37,289 bases of DNA from an uncultured Alphaproteobacteria bacterium (GCA_902574995.1 CACGPP010000009.1:1-37289), one strand, 5' to 3'. Positions 17,760 to 26,820 are shown, counted from the first letter of the stretch. Notes: generated from the letters alone by a model not told the origin. Program-made: numbers and translations.

Positions 17760-18919
17760 TTGTCAAAAAAGTTTTCTAAAGTTTTGAAATAGATTTGTTC
17801 AGTCGTTTTGAGATCCTCAATAGAAACACACTCATTAACTTTGTGAAGAGTTTTGTTAATTGTTCCAAATTCAAATACAGGACAAACCTCTTGCATAAAT
17901 CTAGCATCTGATGTTCCACCACCTGTATCTTGGCTAGCTTCTAATCCTGTTACGTCTTTGATTGCTTTAATACAATGTTTTGTAAATGGATTATCGAAAG
18001 ATTGGAAAGGCATACCTCTAAAAGTTAACTTCAATTTATATGAACAATTATTTTCAGAGCAAATCTTAGTCAAGTGTTCATCAAAATAGTTCTGTATTTT
18101 TTCTTTATCCCAGTTGTCATTAAAGCGCATATCGCCAACAGTTATCAATTTTTCAGGGATTACATTTTTTGCCTTATTATTTAAATTGACCTGAGTAAAT
18201 TGAAGAGTAGATGGTTCAAAGTATTCTGCACCATCATCAAGTTTTTGATCATCAAAAAAAGAGATAACTTTAGACAAACAATGTAAGGGGTTTTGAGCCA
18301 GTTGAGGATACGCAGCATGCCCTTGCTTACCAATAATTTCAACTTGAACATCCACAGCTCCTTTTCTTCCAACTTTGATCTGATCACCGATTATTTTCTC
18401 AGAGGATGACTCAGTGGCTATTGACCCGTCTATTCTTATGCTATTTTCTTTCAACCATTTTACAACTTTCTTTACACCATTTACGGAGTCTGCTTCTTCA
18501 TCTCCAGTTATGATAAAACTTATTGTGCCATTAAAATCTTTATTTTCCTTTATAAATTTAAATACGCTTACCATGCTGGCTGCCGTGCACCCCTTCATAT
18601 CCTCTGATCCACGACCATATAAATACCCATCTTTAATCGTTGGTTCAAAAGGTGGTGTGTCCCAATCCTCTAAGTTACCAGGGGGCACTACATCAACATG
18701 ACATAAAAAATTAAAATGTTTTCCATTTGTATTGGTTGGCCCATACGTAGCCATGATATTAATTACTTCGTAACTCCCATCTCCATCAAAGTTTAGTTGT
18801 TTTGTTGTAAAACCATTTTCTTCAAATGTTTCAATTAAGAAATCAAAAATATCTTGTTTTGCTGGTGTAACAGAGTCAAAAGATATTAATTTTTTTGATA
18901 GTTCTATTGTGTCTAACAT
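17756..18919 (-). CDS. dapE: Succinyl-diaminopimelate desuccinylase
   Basis: Zinc-dependent M20-family hydrolase giving LL-diaminopimelate and succinate in lysine and peptidoglycan synthesis. In its 387 residues the metal motifs CHVDVVPPG near residue 72, YGRGSEDMKG near residue 103 and TGDEEADS near residue 138 are present, as is the late GGTSDARF motif. It lies 1 bp after dapD, forming a dapD-dapE-peroxiredoxin operon on the minus strand. Confidence 0.94.
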   Translation of the reverse strand: MLDTIELSKKLISFDSVTPAKQDIFDFLIETFEENGFTTKQLNFDGDGSYEVINIMATYGPTNTNGKHFNFLCHVDVVPPGNLEDWDTPPFEPTIKDGYLYGRGSEDMKGCTAASMVSVFKFIKENKDFNGTISFIITGDEEADSVNGVKKVVKWLKENSIRIDGSIATESSSEKIIGDQIKVGRKGAVDVQVEIIGKQGHAAYPQLAQNPLHCLSKVISFFDDQKLDDGAEYFEPSTLQFTQVNLNNKAKNVIPEKLITVGDMRFNDNWDKEKIQNYFDEHLTKICSENNCSYKLKLTFRGMPFQSFDNPFTKHCIKAIKDVTGLEASQDTGGGTSDARFMQEVCPVFEFGTINKTLHKVNECVSIEDLKTTEQIYFKTLENFFDN

Positions 18920-18920
18920 T

Positions 18921-19751
18921 TTAATCTCTTAATAATTCATTAACGGAGGTTTTTGAACGAGTTTTTTCATCAACCGTTTTTACAATCACAACACAGTACA
19001 ATGATGCATCTCCTTTAGAACTCGGAAGACTACCTGGAACGACTACAGAATATGGAGGAACTTTTCCCATATAAATTTCTTTAGTTTCACGATTATAAAT
19101 TTTTGTTGAAGCACCAATAAATACTCCCATGGATAATACTGATCCCTCTCCAACAATTACACCCTCGGCGACTTCTGACCTCGCGCCAATAAAACAATTA
19201 TCCTCTATTATAACTGGATTTGCCTGCAAAGGTTCTAAGACTCCTCCTATACCTGCACCTCCTGAGATATGACAGTTTTTTCCAACTTGAGCACAAGATC
19301 CAACAGTAGCCCAAGTATCAACCATTGTTCCCTCATCTATATATGCACCCAAGTTAACAAAGCAAGGCATAAGCACTGCACTTTTTGCAATAAAGGCTGA
19401 CCTTCTTACAACACAGTTAGGAACAGCTCTAAAACCAGCTGATTGAAAATTTTCTGATTTCCAATCTTGAAATTTTGAGGGAACTTTATCCCACCATGAA
19501 GTAGTTCCATCTTTTACACTTGGACCGCCAGTGATTATTTCCATATCTTGAATTCTAAAACTTAAGAGAATTGCTTTTTTAAGCCATTGATTTACATGCC
19601 ATTCATTTTCTTTTTTTTCGCATACTCGAAGCTTTCCCTCATCCAATAGGTTAAGAACATTTTCTATATTTTTTTTTGCCTCATTATCCTCAATAAAATT
19701 TATCTGATCTCTTTGATCCCATAATTTTTCAACTATATCTTGGTGGCTCAT
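18921..19751 (-). CDS. dapD: Tetrahydrodipicolinate N-succinyltransferase
   Basis: Left-handed beta-helix acyltransferase that adds succinyl from succinyl-CoA to tetrahydrodipicolinate. At 276 residues it has normal length. The hexapeptide-repeat core includes [37 protein letters not shown] and [20 protein letters not shown]. With dapE it shows the succinylase route to diaminopimelate. Seven bp separate it from the upstream HAD gene. Confidence 0.96.
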   Translation of the reverse strand: MSHQDIVEKLWDQRDQINFIEDNEAKKNIENVLNLLDEGKLRVCEKKENEWHVNQWLKKAILLSFRIQDMEIITGGPSVKDGTTSWWDKVPSKFQDWKSENFQSAGFRAVPNCVVRRSAFIAKSAVLMPCFVNLGAYIDEGTMVDTWATVGSCAQVGKNCHISGGAGIGGVLEPLQANPVIIEDNCFIGARSEVAEGVIVGEGSVLSMGVFIGASTKIYNRETKEIYMGKVPPYSVVVPGSLPSSKGDASLYCVVIVKTVDEKTRSKTSVNELLRD

Positions 19752-19758
19752 AATACTT

Positions 19759-20442
19759 TTATATCACGTTTTTTAAGAAATTTTCCAAATCATCAGTAAC
19801 ATGTGATATGTAACCTTTTTCATCAATAATTTTTTGGATATCTTCTTGTTGATTCACATCTTTATTTAGGTTGTATTCAAGGTTATTCGTTACCCAAACT
19901 GTCTGCCAACCCATTTTATGTGGCTCTTTCAAATTAATATGAAGATCCTCAAACATAGCTGTTGAACTATTGTCTAAATTGAATTTATTTTGGAATGAGT
20001 CGTAAACTTCTTTGTGAGGTTTTGGCATATAGTCACTTTCAGAAATGTCAAAACATCCATCAAAAATATTAGTCATATTTAGTTTTTCTAAAACTTTTTC
20101 CACATGTTCAAAGTTAGCATTTGTAAAAATATACTTTTTTCCATTTAAGCTTTTTAATATTTCTGCAAGAGATGTATTTGGTTGAACTACTTCATAATTA
20201 ATTTGATGAACGTAGTCCAAATATTCATTAGGATTTACTTGATGTTCAATCATAAGACCTCTAAGTGTTGTTCCATATTGATGATAATATTTAGACCTAA
20301 GAGCTTGTGCATCACCAGAGGCTAAATTTAATTTTTCCTCAATAAACTTACCCATAAGTATGTGTACTTTATCAAACAAACCACACTCTGCTTTATAAAG
20401 TGTATTGTCTAAGTCAAAAACCCAATTTGTTATATTGTTCAT
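19759..20442 (-). CDS. HAD-family pyrimidine 5'-nucleotidase-like phosphatase
   Basis: A 227-residue HAD hydrolase resembling the SDT1/PPM1-type pyrimidine 5'-nucleotidases. Motif I is FDLDNTLY (D10 nucleophile, D12), motif II is near IFTNAN, and the C-terminal block [17 protein letters not shown] holds the last acidic motif. The substrate is probably a nucleotide monophosphate, inferred from the family. It lies between engB and dapD on the same strand. Confidence 0.85.
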   Translation of the reverse strand: MNNITNWVFDLDNTLYKAECGLFDKVHILMGKFIEEKLNLASGDAQALRSKYYHQYGTTLRGLMIEHQVNPNEYLDYVHQINYEVVQPNTSLAEILKSLNGKKYIFTNANFEHVEKVLEKLNMTNIFDGCFDISESDYMPKPHKEVYDSFQNKFNLDNSSTAMFEDLHINLKEPHKMGWQTVWVTNNLEYNLNKDVNQQEDIQKIIDEKGYISHVTDDLENFLKNVI

Positions 20443-20485
20443 AAGCGTGTTAAACTAATGTTTATTATATAAAAGCCAAGAAGAT

Positions 20486-21061
20486 TTATAAAAATTCAAA
20501 AATTTTTTTTTGAATTTCAAATATGTTTTCGTTTGTTTTTGAGCTTACAATGTAGTTTTCAAATTCAGTATTTAAATTGTCTAAAAAAGCAGACTTTTCT
20601 TTTATTTTTTTGTCACTTTTCGTATAGCAAATAATAATTTTTTGTTTTATTTGTTTCATCGAGTCAATCATCTCTATATCTATTTTTTTTGGCCCCAATG
20701 AATTATCAATTAATACAAATATTTTCTTTAAATTTTCACGAGATGTTAAATATTGAGAGACAAGATCTGATATTTGAAATGCCTCCTTTTGAGATATTTT
20801 TGCAAATCCATACCCAGGAAGATCAACAACCATCATTGAGTCCCCGTGATTAAAAAAATTAATTTGTCTTGTTTTACCTGGGGTATTGGAAATATGTGCC
20901 AGTTTTTTCATAAAAACTGCATTGATTAAACTAGATTTTCCAACATTTGACCTACCTATGAAAGCTATTTCAGGAAAACTTACATTAGGATATTGACGAG
21001 GTTGTGTAGCGCTTAGTAAAAACTTAGTTTGTTTTTTGAAATAATTTGAGACAAGGCTCAT
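20486..21061 (-). CDS. engB: Ribosome-biogenesis GTPase EngB/YsxC
   Basis: GTPase needed for large-subunit assembly. In 191 residues the G1 motif GRSNVGKSS begins near residue 36, G3 is DLPGYGFAK, and G4 is YTKSDK near residue 147. Its ATG overlaps the yidC stop by 1 bp. The block rpmH-rnpA-yidD-yidC-engB is a common alphaproteobacterial arrangement linking ribosome and membrane biogenesis. Confidence 0.95.
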   Translation of the reverse strand: MSLVSNYFKKQTKFLLSATQPRQYPNVSFPEIAFIGRSNVGKSSLINAVFMKKLAHISNTPGKTRQINFFNHGDSMMVVDLPGYGFAKISQKEAFQISDLVSQYLTSRENLKKIFVLIDNSLGPKKIDIEMIDSMKQIKQKIIICYTKSDKKIKEKSAFLDNLNTEFENYIVSSKTNENIFEIQKKIFEFL

Positions 21062-22749
21062 TAACTCTTCATAATTTTTCTTTGTATGATGTATTGTTGA
21101 GCCATTGATAAAACATTGTTAGTTGTCCAATAAATAACTAGCCCTGCTGCGAAGCCACCTAAAATGAAAGTAAATACTATTGGCAATAAACCAAAAATTT
21201 TTGCCTGCATTTTATCTACCGGAGCTGGGTTCAATTTAAATTGAATATACATCGAAATACCCATTAGGATTGGCCAAATTCCAACATTTAGAATTTGCAA
21301 AATACCTGGAACGTTCCATTCCACAAAACCAAAAAGAGTAAGAGCCCCTAAGGGATCTGGCGCTGAGAGATCATGTACCCATCCTATAAAAGGAGCATGT
21401 CTCATTTCAATAGTTACAAATAAAACTTTATACAAGGCAAAGAATACTGGTATTTGTAAAAGTATTGGCAAACAACCAGCTATAGGATTTGCCTTTTCTC
21501 TTTTATATAAAGCCATCATTTCTTTTTGCATTCCAGCTCTATCATCTCCGTATTGTTCCTTGAGTCTTTGCATCTCAGGAGCAAGTTTTTTCATTTTTGC
21601 CATTGATTTAAACGATTGTTGAGCAAGTGGAAAAAAACATATTCTCATCAAAACTGTAAACAGAATTATTGACCAACCAAAGTTTCCTACATACCCGTAT
21701 ATAAATTCTAAAACATTAAAAATGGGTTTTGTTAAAAAATAAAACCAACCAAAGTCCACTGAACGATCAAAACCGTCAAACCCATATTCTTCCATATATT
21801 TGTCGATAATATTTACGATTTTTGGTCCTGCAAAAATTTTAAAATTATGGGAGATACTCGCATTATTTGAAACAGCTATTCTTTCCCCAACAATATCAGT
21901 TTGAAAATTATCTATATTATCAACAAAGCTGTAACTGTATGTCTGCTGAACAGGTTCGTTTTGGTTAGGGATTATCGCAGTCTGCCAATACTTATCTGTC
22001 ATCCCAATCCACCCTCCAACAGAAGAATGTTTAATTTTTTTATCATCTTTTAAATCGTCATAATCATATTCTTCCAATACTCCATCAGTGATTGACAGGG
22101 GACCCTCATGAAGGATGAAGAAATTTTGCATTTCCGGAATTCCTTGTCTTTTGGATAATCCGTAAGGATAAAGGTCGAAAGAAAGACCAGAATTATTTAT
22201 AACCCTTTGATCAACGCTAAATAAATAGTTTTCATCTAGAGTTATGATCTTTTCAAAAGTGATGTTCTGATCACTAGTCCAAGTCAGTTTTACAGGTTCA
22301 TTAACACCGATAGTGTTTTTATCAGCAATCCAAATACTATAACTATTAGGTAATTCAACTGTGCTATCAGAGCTTACCCAACCTGTATCTAAATAATAGG
22401 CATTATCAGATCCTAAAGGACTCAAAAATTCAATTAAGTCAGATGTTGGATCTAAAGTTTCCCTGAATTCTTCTAAGATTAGATCATCAATTACTGCTCC
22501 ATTTAAATTAATAGAACCTTTAATTTTAGAGTTATCAAAGTTCACTCTACCTGTCTGATTTATTACTTCCACTCTATCAGCTAAAACATTAGTTGAAGAT
22601 TTTTGAATACTGAGATCAACAAGACTTTCATCATTTGTTTGTTCTTCAGTCATTGGCGCTCTCTCTGGTTGAGGCACTAGTAACTGAAAACCAAAAATGA
22701 TTGCCATTGAAATTATAATAGCTAAGAATAAGTTCTTTTGATTTTCCAT
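21061..22749 (-). CDS. yidC: Membrane protein insertase YidC
   Basis: Oxa1/YidC insertase, 562 residues. An N-terminal membrane anchor (residues 8-25) is followed by a large periplasmic beta domain (about 50-330) and the conserved five-helix C-terminal core with NPIAGCLPILLQIPVFFALY and NVLSMAQQYIIQRKIM. It works with Sec and the SRP route, and the SRP RNA is elsewhere in this window. One bp separates it from yidD. Confidence 0.96.
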   Translation of the reverse strand: MENQKNLFLAIIISMAIIFGFQLLVPQPERAPMTEEQTNDESLVDLSIQKSSTNVLADRVEVINQTGRVNFDNSKIKGSINLNGAVIDDLILEEFRETLDPTSDLIEFLSPLGSDNAYYLDTGWVSSDSTVELPNSYSIWIADKNTIGVNEPVKLTWTSDQNITFEKIITLDENYLFSVDQRVINNSGLSFDLYPYGLSKRQGIPEMQNFFILHEGPLSITDGVLEEYDYDDLKDDKKIKHSSVGGWIGMTDKYWQTAIIPNQNEPVQQTYSYSFVDNIDNFQTDIVGERIAVSNNASISHNFKIFAGPKIVNIIDKYMEEYGFDGFDRSVDFGWFYFLTKPIFNVLEFIYGYVGNFGWSIILFTVLMRICFFPLAQQSFKSMAKMKKLAPEMQRLKEQYGDDRAGMQKEMMALYKREKANPIAGCLPILLQIPVFFALYKVLFVTIEMRHAPFIGWVHDLSAPDPLGALTLFGFVEWNVPGILQILNVGIWPILMGISMYIQFKLNPAPVDKMQAKIFGLLPIVFTFILGGFAAGLVIYWTTNNVLSMAQQYIIQRKIMKS

Positions 22750-22750
22750 G

Positions 22751-23005
22751 TTATTTTTTTATTGGGTCGTAACCAGATGATCCTAACGGATTACATTTAA
22801 GAATTCTAACCACACCCATTGTTATTCCTTTCAAAACACCAAATTCCTGAATAGCCTCAATTGTATATTCAGAGCATGTTGGTAGATGTCTACAAGTTTT
22901 TGGTAACATAGGTGATATAAATAATTGGTAGAATTTTATCGGTGCAATAAAAGTTATTTTCCAAAACTTTTTAATATTATTTTTCATGAGATAAGAATTT
23001 TTCAA
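22751..23005 (-). CDS. yidD: Membrane insertion efficiency factor YidD
   Basis: A small YidD family protein (84 residues). The core FYQLFISPMLPKTCRHLPTCSEYT has the conserved cysteine pattern and is followed by GSSGYDPI. It lies between rnpA and yidC, as usual. The ATG at 23005 overlaps rnpA by 29 bp. A second ATG at 22987 (MKNNIKKFWK) would also give a normal protein and may be used. Confidence 0.93.
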   Translation of the reverse strand: MKNSYLMKNNIKKFWKITFIAPIKFYQLFISPMLPKTCRHLPTCSEYTIEAIQEFGVLKGITMGVVRILKCNPLGSSGYDPIKK

Positions 23006-23306
23006 TATCTTGTTTTAAATCAATAAAAGGTACTTTCAAAACTGTTTTTTTTAGTATTATTACAAATTTGACGTGATTTAATGAATTTATAAGACTGCAT
23101 GTGCGTATTGCCTCTCTAGCTCTTCTTTTAGCCCTATTTCTTTCCACAGCATTACCAAGCTTTTTACTAGCTATAATACCGACTAGAAAAGTTTCTAAAT
23201 CTGCGTCATGAAGAATATAGCCGTTAAAACTTAAACTTTTGAAGTAGTTCCCTTTGTTTCTGATTTGTGAAAACTGGGAGGATTTTTTTAGTGTAGGAAG
23301 TCTCAA
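22977..23306 (-). CDS. rnpA: Ribonuclease P protein component
   Basis: Protein subunit of RNase P, which helps mature tRNA 5' ends. In its 109 residues the conserved basic RNR helix NAVERNRAKRRAREAIR lies near residue 52. The start is a TTG 3 bp after the rpmH stop. The gene overlaps yidD at its end. Confidence 0.93.
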   Translation of the reverse strand: MRLPTLKKSSQFSQIRNKGNYFKSLSFNGYILHDADLETFLVGIIASKKLGNAVERNRAKRRAREAIRTCSLINSLNHVKFVIILKKTVLKVPFIDLKQDIEKFLSHEK

Positions 23307-23309
23307 TAA

Positions 23310-23444
23310 TTAAGCGGATAGTCTAGATCGACCTTTAGCTCTTCTTGCATTAATGACTTTACGACCGCCAACAGTTGACATTCTAGAACGAAATCCATGC
23401 CTTCTTTTTCTAACTAATTGACTTGGTTGATATGTTCTTTTCAT
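23310..23444 (-). CDS. rpmH: 50S ribosomal protein L34
   Basis: A 44-residue protein. It begins [18 protein letters not shown], contains [18 protein letters not shown] and ends SRLSA, a near-complete match to bacterial L34. It leads the rpmH-rnpA-yidD-yidC-engB block on the minus strand. It is divergent from panC, with 73 bp between. Confidence 0.97.
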   Translation of the reverse strand: MKRTYQPSQLVRKRRHGFRSRMSTVGGRKVINARRAKGRSRLSA

Positions 23445-23474
23445 TGCTAATACACCTAAAAAATTGGTTCCTAC

Positions 23475-23501
23475 ATTTAACAATTATTGATATGAAGTCA
23501 A
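23475..23501 (-). promoter_or_regulatory. Candidate rpmH promoter
   Basis: On the minus strand TTGACT (23496-23501) is followed after 15 bp by TTAAAT (23475-23480), with TG just before it as in an extended -10. It sits in the short gap between the divergent rpmH and panC genes. The spacing is shorter than ideal. Confidence 0.35.
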
Positions 23502-23517
23502 TAAATAAAAACAAATT

Positions 23518-24348
23518 ATGTTGATAATTAAAGACATTTCTAATTTACAGTCATATTTGACAGCTTATCAAAATCGAAAATACTCAATTGGTTTTGTTCC
23601 CACTATGGGCGCTCTTCATAAAGGACATGGAGAATTGATAAAAAAATCAAAAAATGATAATCACAAAACTATTGTAAGTATTTTTGTAAATGAAAAACAA
23701 TTTAACAGTAAAGAAGATTTTAACTCTTATCCCAGGAATAAAGGCCTTGACTACGATTTTTGTTCTGACAACGACGTAGATCTTTTATTTGAACCATCAG
23801 CAGAAGAAATTTACAACAAAGATGAAACTATTTTAAAAAATACTTACTTTAATAATATTCTTTGTGATAAATTTAGAAAAGGACACTTTGATGGTGTAAT
23901 CACTGTACTAAATAAATTTTTTTCAATTGTAAAAAGTAATAAAGTTTATTTTGGTGAAAAAGATTTTCAGCAGCTCAAGATAATTGAAAAATTTATTCAA
24001 GAAAAATATAAATCTTTAAAAATAGTATCTGTACCAACAAAAAGAAATGAAGAAGGTATTGCCTATTCATCGAGAAATGAAAAATTAAGTAAAAAACAAA
24101 TACAAGATTTTGTTAGTTTTCATCAAAAAGTAGAAAATTTTTTAAAAACTTTAGAAAAATCATTTGATATTAATACTGCAAACCAAAAAGCTAAAGATTT
24201 TATTGTTGAACAAGATATTGAAGAATTTGATTACTTCGAATTTAGAAATAATGAGGACCTAAGTTTCAATGGTAAAGTTTCTGAGTCGAGACTTTTTTAT
24301 GCAATCTATAAAGGCAAAATTAGACTCATTGATAATTTAAAAATTTAA
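23518..24348 (+). CDS. panC: Pantothenate synthetase
   Basis: Joins pantoate and beta-alanine with ATP to make pantothenate, the coenzyme A precursor. In 276 residues the nucleotide-binding motif GFVPTMGALHKGH (residues 25-37, with H34 and H37) is present, then VSIFVNEKQFN and YFGEKDFQQL. No panB or panD is in the window. It ends 2 bp from the 3' CCA of the convergent tRNA-Arg gene, which marks the chromosomal side of the accessory region. Confidence 0.94.
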   Translation: MLIIKDISNLQSYLTAYQNRKYSIGFVPTMGALHKGHGELIKKSKNDNHKTIVSIFVNEKQFNSKEDFNSYPRNKGLDYDFCSDNDVDLLFEPSAEEIYNKDETILKNTYFNNILCDKFRKGHFDGVITVLNKFFSIVKSNKVYFGEKDFQQLKIIEKFIQEKYKSLKIVSVPTKRNEEGIAYSSRNEKLSKKQIQDFVSFHQKVENFLKTLEKSFDINTANQKAKDFIVEQDIEEFDYFEFRNNEDLSFNGKVSESRLFYAIYKGKIRLIDNLKI

Positions 24349-24350
24349 AA

Positions 24351-24425
24351 TGGCGGTTCTGCAAGGATTCGAACCCTGAATTCTTGATCCGTAGTCAAGT
24401 GTGATATCCGTTTCACCACAGAACC
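24351..24425 (-). tRNA. tRNA-Arg(ACG)
   Basis: On the minus strand the acceptor stem GGTTCTG pairs with CAGAACC. The D arm is GTG...CAC, the anticodon stem CTTGA/TCAAG encloses the loop CTACGGA with anticodon ACG, and the T arm is CAGGG TTCGAAT CCTTG. It ends with G and an encoded CCA. The tRNA is complete and reads CGN codons after A34 is converted to inosine. Its 5' half (39 bp, 24387-24425) is repeated exactly at 26913-26951 and 28374-28412, so this gene is the integration target for the neighbouring elements. Its 5' half and promoter were probably supplied by the last element inserted. Confidence 0.97.
24387..24425 (-). repeat. Attachment-site core, copy 1 (within the intact tRNA-Arg)
   Basis: 39 bp covering the tRNA from its first base through the anticodon loop. 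It is identical to copies 2 and 3. On the left the sequence continues as the tRNA 3' half, and the other two copies diverge there, so the crossover lies in or beside the anticodon loop. Confidence 0.9.
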
Positions 24426-24435
24426 TTATTACTGA

Positions 24436-24441
24436 TTTATA
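24436..24441 (-). promoter_or_regulatory. -10 box of the tRNA-Arg promoter
   Basis: TATAAA on the minus strand, 10 bp before the tRNA start. It lies in a 19-bp stretch (24433-24451) that recurs exactly at 28420-28438, at the same distance from core copy 3. Copy 2 instead has TATACT at 26960-26965. No convincing -35 box is seen. Confidence 0.5.
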
Positions 24442-24477
24442 TACTCTTTTTTTGGATAATAAACTTGTATGGGAGAG

Positions 24478-24499
24478 TCAATACACACTCAGTACACAC
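24478..24499. repeat. Element 1 left arm-site repeat
   Basis: A tandem motif of two TCAnTACACA units, 53 bp from core copy 1. It recurs with one mismatch at the far end of element 1. The pairing and spacing suggest binding sites for the N-terminal domain of a tyrosine recombinase. Confidence 0.55.
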
Positions 24500-24500
24500 A

Positions 24501-24938
24501 TCAACAATATTTTCTATTGTATTCCTCAACTCTTTCAAAATTTTCACCAAATAAACCATAAAGTACACATGTGGCATGAAGTTCAACACTAGGGTTAATA
24601 TTTGGATAATTCTCAAACTCCTCAAAAACACCAACAATTTGATGAGCGTAGGCCCAACGCAAATCATACTTAAATTTTCTCGGAAAAACCTCATCGATAT
24701 AGGCATTCCAAAATAGTTTCATTCTCTTTTCTACATATCTACAACGCATAGGTGTTTTAGCGTATTTTTTAATTGTAGGCCTTACTTTGTTGAGCATTTC
24801 TTGAAACGTTAAATCATTCACAAACCCACACTCTGGCAAATCATCAAAAACGAGGTCCCAATCATCAAATTCAAAAATTATATTCAGTACATCAGCAACT
24901 TCTTTTACTTCAGGGTCTTGGATGATTTTCAATTTCAT
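24501..24938 (-). CDS. Unknown protein, element 1 cargo
   Basis: A 145-residue soluble protein, rich in aromatic and acidic residues, with no signal peptide or membrane segment. It contains FDDWDLVFDDLPECGF, a basic middle (RCRYVEKRMKLFWNAYIDEV) and a C-terminal HATCVLYGLFGENF stretch. I recognise no family. The 3' end abuts the left arm repeat of element 1, and it is divergent from the next gene with 59 bp between. An overlapping frame in the same interval looks like a shadow. Confidence 0.6.
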   Translation of the reverse strand: MKLKIIQDPEVKEVADVLNIIFEFDDWDLVFDDLPECGFVNDLTFQEMLNKVRPTIKKYAKTPMRCRYVEKRMKLFWNAYIDEVFPRKFKYDLRWAYAHQIVGVFEEFENYPNINPSVELHATCVLYGLFGENFERVEEYNRKYC

Positions 24939-24997
24939 TAAAATATAATATTATTAATTTAAACTCATGAGCCAAGGTATTTTTTAAAGGACTGATT

Positions 24998-25828
24998 TTG
25001 AGTCTCATTAAACCAAGCTATAACTCTTATAAGAATGGATTAGGAACAAAGTTTGAAAAAGTAGATAATAAAGTGCTTAAGATGATGAGGGAAAATCCAG
25101 AGGGTTTTCGAATAAAAGGTAAAAAAGAAATGTTAGCTAAGTACTCAATAGATAACAATTCTTATGTAAAATCATTTGATAGAATTCAAAAGGCTAATCT
25201 AAATAAAGATTTAAAAAAATTTGTATTTCCATCACGAAATGAGTTAATTAAAAATAAAAAAGAAAAAAGAAATCAAGATTTATTAAAAAAAATTAAAATT
25301 TTTAATAAAAAAGATGAGGCTATTGTAGCTTCTGGTTTATCAAAATCTCATTTTAACAGAGTATTAAGAGAACAAGGTATTAAAACAGAAGATTTAAACC
25401 TAGAAGTTGGTAAAAGAGGCACTCCAGATACTAGTGAAAAAAAAACAAATATTCTAAATAACTATTTAAAGAAAAATGTCAAAAGGAACTTTACTAGAGG
25501 GCAATTGGCAGATGCCGTTGGAATGCCAAGAAGCTATGTTAAAGATAAAAGAATTTTCCAAACAAATTTACCCAACTTAGTTACTTATAAAGAACTAAAA
25601 GGTAATGAATTTGATAAAAAAATTGATGAAATGAATATCTTAATAAAAGATATAAAGGTTGGTAAAGTAAAACCTAATATGGGTGAAATGTATTATAAAA
25701 AAATGGGATACAGGCTTCCTGACAAACTAACCAAGAACTATTTAGAATTTCCTGAAAAAGGTAATACTTCAAAGCTCATTGTCAAAAAAACAAAACTATC
25801 CTTATTAATTGGTAAAAGTAAAAAGTAA
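24998..25828 (+). CDS. Basic protein with two HTH-like segments, element 1 cargo
   Basis: A 276-residue, strongly basic (lysine-rich) protein starting at TTG with AAAGG about 8 bp upstream. Two segments look like helix-turn-helix units: about residues 103-127 (DEAIVASGLSKSHFNRVLRE) and about 165-185 (FTRGQLADAVGMPRSYVKD). This suggests a DNA-binding regulator or an element-maintenance protein, but that is inference from pattern only. It leads a tight run of three genes; the next ATG is 1 bp after its stop. No known family is recognised. Confidence 0.65.
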   Translation: MSLIKPSYNSYKNGLGTKFEKVDNKVLKMMRENPEGFRIKGKKEMLAKYSIDNNSYVKSFDRIQKANLNKDLKKFVFPSRNELIKNKKEKRNQDLLKKIKIFNKKDEAIVASGLSKSHFNRVLREQGIKTEDLNLEVGKRGTPDTSEKKTNILNNYLKKNVKRNFTRGQLADAVGMPRSYVKDKRIFQTNLPNLVTYKELKGNEFDKKIDEMNILIKDIKVGKVKPNMGEMYYKKMGYRLPDKLTKNYLEFPEKGNTSKLIVKKTKLSLLIGKSKK

Positions 25829-25829
25829 A

Positions 25830-26525
25830 ATGAGTTCAAAGAAAGAAATTAAAATTAAATTTGAGTTATTTGAAAATCAGCCAGATGAGTGGATTCTTAT
25901 TGAATACTATGCTGATATTAAAATTACAAATCTAGCTTTTAGTAATATAGATTTTTCTAATTACAAAGGATTACAAGTGTTTGGAAGTAAAGTACAAAAT
26001 CAATATTTTAAAAAACCTGAATTACTTCCTTCAAATGGATTTCCAACAAGATTTGAATTAGAAGAAGTTCAATTCCTTGAGGAAAATGATGGATTTAGGT
26101 GTGAGCCACCTGAAGAAATTCACAGAGTCAAAGATGGTTTTGTTTTGAGTGATTATAACCACATACGATTATTTATGTCTTTTTTGGCATATGTTACAAG
26201 AGAGATGTATCAGAAATTTTCTATGAGTTATAAAACCATTTTGAATTTAGAAGCAGAGGAAGAAGATGTTGAGTGGCGTGGTAAAAAATGGAAACACCCA
26301 ACTGAGAATGAAAAGGATATTAAAAATTTAGCTAAGTTTATTACAGATAATTATGATAATTTTTTTTTTAAACCTAAAGAATTTAGAAAAAACTTTAATA
26401 AAATATTAGAAAAAAATTCAATTGAGATGACAGAGTATGATATAGAGCATGAAAGATTAGATGATAATGCTTACTGCCCCCTTGCTTATTATCAATTTAA
26501 ATTAAAAATAAAATTACATGACTAA
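25830..26525 (+). CDS. Unknown cytoplasmic protein, element 1 cargo
   Basis: A 231-residue protein, acidic and rich in aromatic residues, with no signal peptide or membrane segment. The frame could start earlier at a TTG (25809) inside the previous gene, but the ATG at 25830, just after that gene's stop, is more natural. The middle part contains AEEEDVEWRGKKWKHPTENE. I recognise no domain. It overlaps the next gene by 8 bp, so all three plus-strand genes of element 1 are probably one transcript. Confidence 0.65.
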   Translation: MSSKKEIKIKFELFENQPDEWILIEYYADIKITNLAFSNIDFSNYKGLQVFGSKVQNQYFKKPELLPSNGFPTRFELEEVQFLEENDGFRCEPPEEIHRVKDGFVLSDYNHIRLFMSFLAYVTREMYQKFSMSYKTILNLEAEEEDVEWRGKKWKHPTENEKDIKNLAKFITDNYDNFFFKPKEFRKNFNKILEKNSIEMTEYDIEHERLDDNAYCPLAYYQFKLKIKLHD

Positions 26526-26817
26526 AATAATTTTCACTTTCTTTCTTATATTTGCTTACAGTTTCTCAAACGCATCTGGCCATTACAATTTTTGTGAAAA
26601 TCAAAAAAAAAGTATAGAGTCTCTTATGATTTCAATTGAAGACTCAAGATGGTATATAAATAACTCATCTGGATATTCTACATTATGGGACCCCAATAAA
26701 GAGGATAGAGCTTATAAAAATGAACAAGATTTTAAAAACTTTTATAGAGAAAAACTTTTAAAAGCTGAAGATAGATTATATATAACATCTGAAATATATA
26801 AGAACCTATGTAATTAA
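26518..26817 (+). CDS. Small secreted protein, element 1 cargo
   Basis: A 99-residue protein with a signal peptide (MTKIIFTFFLIFAYSFSNAS). The mature part of about 80 residues has one cysteine near each end (NFCENQ and NLCN), which suggests a disulfide closing the domain. No family is recognised. It is the last gene of the element 1 operon, ending 4 bp before the right arm repeat. Confidence 0.65.
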   Translation: MTKIIFTFFLIFAYSFSNASGHYNFCENQKKSIESLMISIEDSRWYINNSSGYSTLWDPNKEDRAYKNEQDFKNFYREKLLKAEDRLYITSEIYKNLCN

Positions 26818-26820
26818 ATC

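Noticed and set aside
24437-24706. A second minus-strand frame overlapping the gene at 24501-24938
   Set aside because: It overlaps in another frame, would run into the arm repeat and promoter region, and its composition is typical of a shadow frame.
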